A DNA stretch of 64,000 nucleotides. It comes from Microbacterium sp. LWH7-1.2. GTDB taxonomy: Bacteria > Actinomycetota > Actinomycetes > Actinomycetales > Microbacteriaceae. Made by a program: the position numbers and the translations under genes. The stretch is from positions 1 to 64,000 of the forward strand of contig NZ_CP151637.1 in the NCBI RefSeq assembly GCF_038397755.1. The letters are read 5' to 3'. Below, one piece after another: positions 63,250-64,000 of the stretch (position 1 is the stretch's first letter; each line of letters opens with the position of its first letter). Below the pieces are notes generated by a model. The model saw nothing but the letters and a program-made list of their open reading frames with translations. It was not told the origin of the DNA and did no database searches.

Positions 63250-64000
63250 GCCTCATCGAAGATGCCGTGGAGCCCACCCCGACGCCCCAGGGCGTCCCGG
63301 TGCTCGAGGCGAAGCGCCTCGTCAAGACCTTCGGCCGAGTCGTCGGCCTCGACGGCGTGAGCCTGCAGCTGTTCCCCGGTGAGGTCCTCGCCGTCATCGG
63401 CGACAACGGCGCCGGAAAGTCGACGCTCATCAAGTGCCTCACCGGCGCCTATGTGCCCGACGAGGGCGAGCTGCGGCTCGACGGCGAGCTGGTGCACTTC
63501 AAGCGCCCGCAGGACGCCCGTGCCGCGGGCATCGAGACCGTCTATCAGAACCTCGCTGTTTCACCGGCTCTCGACGTGGCTGCCAATCTGTTCCTCGGGC
63601 GGGAGCGGCGCAAGCCAGGACTGGCCGGAACGGTCTTCCGTGCGCTCGACAAGTCCGGCATGCGCAAGGAAGCACGCGAGCAGGTGCAGAAGCTCGGGAT
63701 CTCGACCCTTCAGGACGTGACCGTCGCGGTCGAGAACCTGTCGGGAGGACAGCGCCAAGCCGTGGCGGTCGCACGCGCCGCGGCGTTCGGCTCGAAGGTC
63801 GTCATCCTCGACGAGCCGACCGCGGCGCTCGGCGTACGCGAGTCCAACCAGGTCCTGGAGCTGATCGAGCGACTGCGCGAACACAACGTGCCGGTCATTC
63901 TGATCTCGCACAACATGCCGCACGTCTTCCAGGTCGCCGACCGGATCCACGTGCAGCGACTCGGCAAGCGCGCTGCGACGATCACTCCGCAGTCGCATTC
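63246..64000 (+). CDS. frcA: Fructose-type sugar ABC transporter ATP-binding protein (3' end beyond window)
   Basis: At least 251 codons from GTG 63246, running off the window. Walker A is GDNGAGKST (about residues 53-61), the Q-loop region is ETVYQNLAVS, the ABC signature is NLSGGQRQAVAVARA, Walker B is VVILDEPTAALG and the H-loop is LISHNMPHVF. The size so far and the FrcA-like features suggest a single-domain ATPase of ~265 residues rather than the double RbsA type. The stop cannot be seen. It is coupled to frcC by a 4-base overlap. Confidence 0.9.
   Translation, partial: MSLIEDAVEPTPTPQGVPVLEAKRLVKTFGRVVGLDGVSLQLFPGEVLAVIGDNGAGKSTLIKCLTGAYVPDEGELRLDGELVHFKRPQDARAAGIETVYQNLAVSPALDVAANLFLGRERRKPGLAGTVFRALDKSGMRKEAREQVQKLGISTLQDVTVAVENLSGGQRQAVAVARAAAFGSKVVILDEPTAALGVRESNQVLELIERLREHNVPVILISHNMPHVFQVADRIHVQRLGKRAATITPQSH

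Overview
The window looks like chromosome from a high-GC actinobacterium of the family Microbacteriaceae, most likely Microbacterium. The grounds are very high GC with G/C at third codon positions, the coproporphyrin-type heme genes (hemQ plus cgoX), a class Ib nrdHIEF operon, a helicase tail that I recognise as the MTES_1575-type nuclease (named after a Microbacterium testaceum gene), and many genes whose -10 hexamer sits 6-7 nt before the start codon (leaderless transcripts). No rRNA, CRISPR array or intact mobile element was found. One tRNA-Ala(CGC) is present.

Layout. 1-6 kb: tail of a helicase-nuclease, mscL, an FmdB-type zinc ribbon, 5-formyl-THF cyclo-ligase, galU, a GNAT acetyltransferase, an unknown membrane protein and the tRNA. 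6-14 kb: heme cluster hemL-hemB-hemC-hemQ-cgoX-hemE on the minus strand, facing divergent hemA. 14-24.5 kb: ZIP metal transporter, acyl-CoA ligase, valine/leucine dehydrogenase, a methyltransferase-YbaK fusion, a large secreted M14 carboxypeptidase and a glycogen-debranching-type hydrolase. 24.5-29 kb: a sugar ABC transporter with a divergent LacI regulator. 29-31 kb: an MFS exporter with an ArsR-type regulator. 31-38 kb: histidine utilisation (IclR regulator, hutH, hutU, hutI, and a convergent arginase-family hutG candidate). 38-44.5 kb: assorted housekeeping genes. 44.5-48.8 kb: nrdHIEF behind a 403-nt control region with DnaA-box-like and NrdR-box-like sequences. 48.8-50 kb: remnants of an integrated element and a broken GlcG/HbpS gene.

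50-64 kb is a fructan-utilisation region and the most interesting part. A promoter with a palindromic operator drives a sugar-binding lipoprotein, two permeases and a GH91 enzyme that lacks a signal peptide, followed by a LacI regulator. This fits import and cytoplasmic cleavage of difructose anhydride III. Next come a secreted multidomain GH32 levanase/inulinase, a second LacI regulator, and a fructose-type frcBCA transporter that runs off the window end. Palindromes of the form TGACATCGNTGTCA lie at the promoters or starts of the GH32, LacI and frcB genes, and a related one overlaps the GH91 start. This suggests one regulon coupling outside fructan hydrolysis, fructose import and difructose handling.

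Coordinates and motif counts were read by eye. No database search, structure prediction or alignment was run.
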